Positions 61,622-64,000 of a stretch of 64,000 nucleotides of DNA are shown here, piece by piece. Positions within the stretch are counted from its first letter, which is position 1; every line of letters begins with the position of its first letter. This DNA comes from Fen-1258 sp964441505 (lineage in GTDB: Bacteria > Bacteroidota > Ignavibacteria > Ignavibacteriales > Melioribacteraceae): positions 13,488 through 77,487 of the forward strand of contig CAYTUV010000016.1 in NCBI GenBank assembly GCA_964441505.1, in the 5' to 3' direction. The notes beneath the pieces are model-generated. The model did no database searches. It was given only the letters and a program-made list of their open reading frames with translations, and was not told the origin of the DNA. Made by a program: the position numbers and the translations under genes.

Positions 61622-63777
61622 CAGAGTTTTTCGAAGGATAATGTGTTCTGTAAACTGTTTGAATAGATCAAAAATGTTTTCCCTTTATTTAATCCTGTCA
61701 CAAGATAATTATTGATATTCTTTGATTCAATCAAATCCTTATCAGCCAGCTTTTTGTTTGAGTCACCGAAGGTAACACTTCGCAATTTTACCTTTCTTAA
61801 ATCATTGTAATAGATTGTTAATTTGTCATTATTCTCATCAATCGAGTATCCGAACAAAGTTCTTGCGGAAGCAGAATGCTGAAGTGGATATTTTTTTACC
61901 CCTTTATTGGTAAAATAATAGAGAGAAGAAGAATTATTCAATGTAATAAGTGATAATACTGGTTTGAAACGATCCACTGTTTCATTCACAGAGATCAGAT
62001 CGTAATTGAGATTATCTTTTTGTTCCAATGTAAAATTTAATAAAGTTTTTTTCTCTACTATTTTTTTATTGAATACAGATTTTGCCAGTTCGATTTTATT
62101 GCCAATACGCGAAAAACTATATATATCCTTATACACACTGAAAGCCAGCCAGGCTCTTTCAACACCGGAATAAATCGGATAAAGCACGGAGGATACTTTC
62201 CGGAAGTCTCTTAGTTCGTACATCTGCATGAAAAGATTTCCATCTTTTTTACAAAGTAGAGAGAGAGTCTGCCAGTCTTTTAGACGGTCTATGCTAAGTT
62301 TAAAATCTTCTATCGGATTATCAGTATATAAAATTAGTTTGGTGAAATTGTTACTATCAAAATTCATCCTCACAATTTCAATTATCTGTTCCCCAGTCGA
62401 ATAAAGATAAAATGTTTTTATCTTGGGGTTAATGTCATCTACAAGAATTTTGGAGTATGTTTTTGAGAGCGGGATCGAATAATATATGCGGAATAAGTTA
62501 CTCCTCTCACTCAATAATAACTTGAGAAACTGTCCGCCGTTATCGATGTAGCAGATATCCTTGAATTTATCATTCATATAGTCAAAGGTATTAACCGCTG
62601 ACGGCTGATCCCCCCCTGCAATAGAAAATGACGCATCATTGATTCCCATAGAATTAATGAGATAAACTTTTCCCTCCGAGGAAAGTGCGGCAATTTTTTT
62701 ACCGGCTCTGTCTATATAGGCTGTGATGCTCACAAGTCCATTTTTCTTCATAAACAGAATTGGCGTATAAAACGTCTCTCCGTTTTTCGCAATCGATATA
62801 TAAAGTTCACCAGACTGAAAGTTCAGATATGCTATATCATTGAATCCATCACCATTAAAATCGAGTATAACAAACTTATCCGGTATAACCGGTGCATCAA
62901 GCACAAATTTCTTGTGAAATGAAGAGACCGAATCACCCAGAAGCGCTTCGAACCGATTATTTTTCACAAACACAAGATCTGTGAATCCATCGGAGTTAAT
63001 ATCAGATGGCTTGAATTCACTTACATCGCCGCTCAAACCTATCGAACGGGATTCTGAAAATTCACCGCTCTGATTGTTATAATAAAGTATTATCGAATTT
63101 GATATTGGGTCGATTGCCGCTATATCAGAATATGAATCGTAGTCCAGATCGATAAAGCATGACCGGGAAAAAATTTTTCTGTTCTCAATTTTTGTTTCTT
63201 CAAGGCTCCCTCTTTTTTCTTTTACTATATAAAGTCCTTCAAGAGAGTTTCCGCTTACTAATCCCTCCGGTCTGCCGTCGCCGTCGATGTCTCCAACATC
63301 AATATTCGCAGGAAATCCGTTAAATGTAATTTTACCGCTCACGGATATAGTTCCACTTTTCGAAAAAGATGCAAGCATAACCTGGCGTGATCTCCGAGAG
63401 GCTATCAGAAATCTCTTACCCGACATTTCATTTCCGAATGTATGAATGTCTGTTAATGCAGTGGAGGAATATTTCTCTGTGGGCGAACCAAAATTTGATT
63501 TTGGATCAGAGGAAAGAGTTGAATATTTATTCTGGCTGGGATTGTAGATAAGTAAATCTCGGTAACCATCAGAATTGAAATCAACAGAAAAAATATTTGA
63601 ATAATTTGCCTTGATTGAAAATTCTCTATATCTGCAGAAACCATTGATAGGTATCTGAGCGGATAAATCAGAAAAATATAGGAGGGTAATAAGTACGGAA
63701 CTATACCAGATACGATCAGTTGCCGAGACGTTTTTTTCTTCTTTGCAATGCTTCTTCAAATCTTCTTTTCTCATCAT
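61621..63777 (-). CDS. Secreted FG-GAP/VCBS-repeat protein
   Basis: 718 residues from the chosen start. Calcium-binding FG-GAP-type repeats are visible: DFNSDGYRDLLIYN, GDIDGDGRPEGLVSG, DLDYDSYSDIAAID, DINSDGFTDLVFVK and DFNGDGFNDIAYLN, which form a beta-propeller. A membrane-like stretch (IWYSSVLITLLYFSDLSAQ) acts as signal peptide. The start is uncertain: the ATG pair at 63772-63777 or a TTG 5 codons on. The gene overlaps the thioesterase by about 60 bases. Function is unknown; surface or cell-adhesion use is plausible. It ends next to the metallopeptidase gene. Confidence 0.72.
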   Translation of the reverse strand: MMRKEDLKKHCKEEKNVSATDRIWYSSVLITLLYFSDLSAQIPINGFCRYREFSIKANYSNIFSVDFNSDGYRDLLIYNPSQNKYSTLSSDPKSNFGSPTEKYSSTALTDIHTFGNEMSGKRFLIASRRSRQVMLASFSKSGTISVSGKITFNGFPANIDVGDIDGDGRPEGLVSGNSLEGLYIVKEKRGSLEETKIENRKIFSRSCFIDLDYDSYSDIAAIDPISNSIILYYNNQSGEFSESRSIGLSGDVSEFKPSDINSDGFTDLVFVKNNRFEALLGDSVSSFHKKFVLDAPVIPDKFVILDFNGDGFNDIAYLNFQSGELYISIAKNGETFYTPILFMKKNGLVSITAYIDRAGKKIAALSSEGKVYLINSMGINDASFSIAGGDQPSAVNTFDYMNDKFKDICYIDNGGQFLKLLLSERSNLFRIYYSIPLSKTYSKILVDDINPKIKTFYLYSTGEQIIEIVRMNFDSNNFTKLILYTDNPIEDFKLSIDRLKDWQTLSLLCKKDGNLFMQMYELRDFRKVSSVLYPIYSGVERAWLAFSVYKDIYSFSRIGNKIELAKSVFNKKIVEKKTLLNFTLEQKDNLNYDLISVNETVDRFKPVLSLITLNNSSSLYYFTNKGVKKYPLQHSASARTLFGYSIDENNDKLTIYYNDLRKVKLRSVTFGDSNKKLADKDLIESKNINNYLVTGLNKGKTFLIYSNSLQNTLSFEKL

Positions 63778-64000
63778 CTGTTTCCGGAACAATTTCAAGT
63801 GTATCAACCGGCTTCCCTTTTTCATCCACACTGACAAAAGTTAAATATGCTGTATTACTGTGAACACTGGTACCTTCAATTAGAGATTCTCCAAATACTT
63901 TTACTCCAACCTCCATCGAAGTTTTGAAAGCACGATTTACCGATGCAACTAAAGTTACAACATTGCCAAGTTTAATCGGATGATGGAAATCAATTCTATC
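63716..64000 (-). CDS. Acyl-CoA thioesterase (hotdog fold), C-terminal part
   Basis: 95 codons are visible; the gene starts beyond the right edge. IDFHHPIKLGNVVTLVASVN and MEVGVKVFGESLIEGTSVHS match the hotdog acyl-CoA thioesterases of the YciA/BFIT type, followed by a charged end (KRRFEEALQRRKKRLGN). These enzymes hydrolyse acyl-CoA in the cytosol. The stop is inside the FG-GAP gene, so the two are probably transcribed together. Confidence 0.8.
   Translation of the reverse strand, partial: DRIDFHHPIKLGNVVTLVASVNRAFKTSMEVGVKVFGESLIEGTSVHSNTAYLTFVSVDEKGKPVDTLEIVPETDDEKRRFEEALQRRKKRLGN

Overview
The window looks like a chromosome segment of an AT-rich member of the Bacteroidota/Chlorobi (FCB) group, most likely Ignavibacteria. 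The pointers are a type IX secretion (T9SS) sorting domain of the SLYQNYPNPFNPVT type on a secreted M28 peptidase, an S46 dipeptidyl-peptidase, a fused CcoN-CcoO oxidase subunit, and a two-step spread of fused pilus genes. The assignment rests on protein style only, because no rRNA is present.

Layout. 1-3770: start of queC, an MFS transporter, a YciO-type Sua5 protein, a small SD-driven gene and an SDR dehydrogenase. 3863-12514: a compact plus-strand cluster for a cbb3 cytochrome oxidase and its maturation (ccoI, ccoS, ccoNO, ccoQ-like, ccoP, ccoG, ccoH-like, TauE/DsbD_2-like). 12529-17182: small housekeeping enzymes and a divergent pair of a C39-like cysteine peptidase and an ATP-grasp ligase. 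17191-20250: a roughly 2.9-kb island with a possible restriction-modification remnant and a nucleotidyltransferase, flanked by two copies of the 3' end of cobO. 20117-26831: cobO, DUF1289, an S46 peptidase, an aspartase fused to a cyclic-nucleotide-binding-like domain, DUF3788, YebC and tRNA-Lys. 26963-33563: four phosphotransfer-signalling genes. 33715-44040: a type IV pilus/type II secretion-like machine (secretin, PilO/P-like, PilM/N-like, PilT, PilB, PilC), a toxin-antitoxin pair and three tandem pilin-like genes. 44290-49503: aspS, a T9SS-exported M28 peptidase, and an AsnC-type regulator coupled to glnA. 49988-53548: TonB receptor, outer-membrane protein and a small cytochrome c. 53730-57593: an RNA m5C methyltransferase, a PD40 propeller and lgt. 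58162-64000: a truncated LuxR-type regulator, CcmA/CcmB, two large secreted proteins and the end of a thioesterase.

How it fits together. The cbb3 cluster, the CcmAB heme exporter pair and the extra c-type cytochrome belong to a microaerobic respiratory chain. Lgt, Sec signal peptides and T9SS sorting domains point to an active secretion system. The pilus operon is transcribed towards a large hybrid kinase, and with the NtrC-type regulator next door it forms a plausible surface-signalling block.

The points most worth a second look are the cobO-flanked island with its interrupted methyltransferase, the aspartase/cNMP-domain fusion, the three minimal-leader pilins, the C39/ATP-grasp pair, a receiver-DHp protein with no ATPase domain, and a family of about 100-170 bp intergenic elements with terminal inverted repeats and word-like internal repeats.
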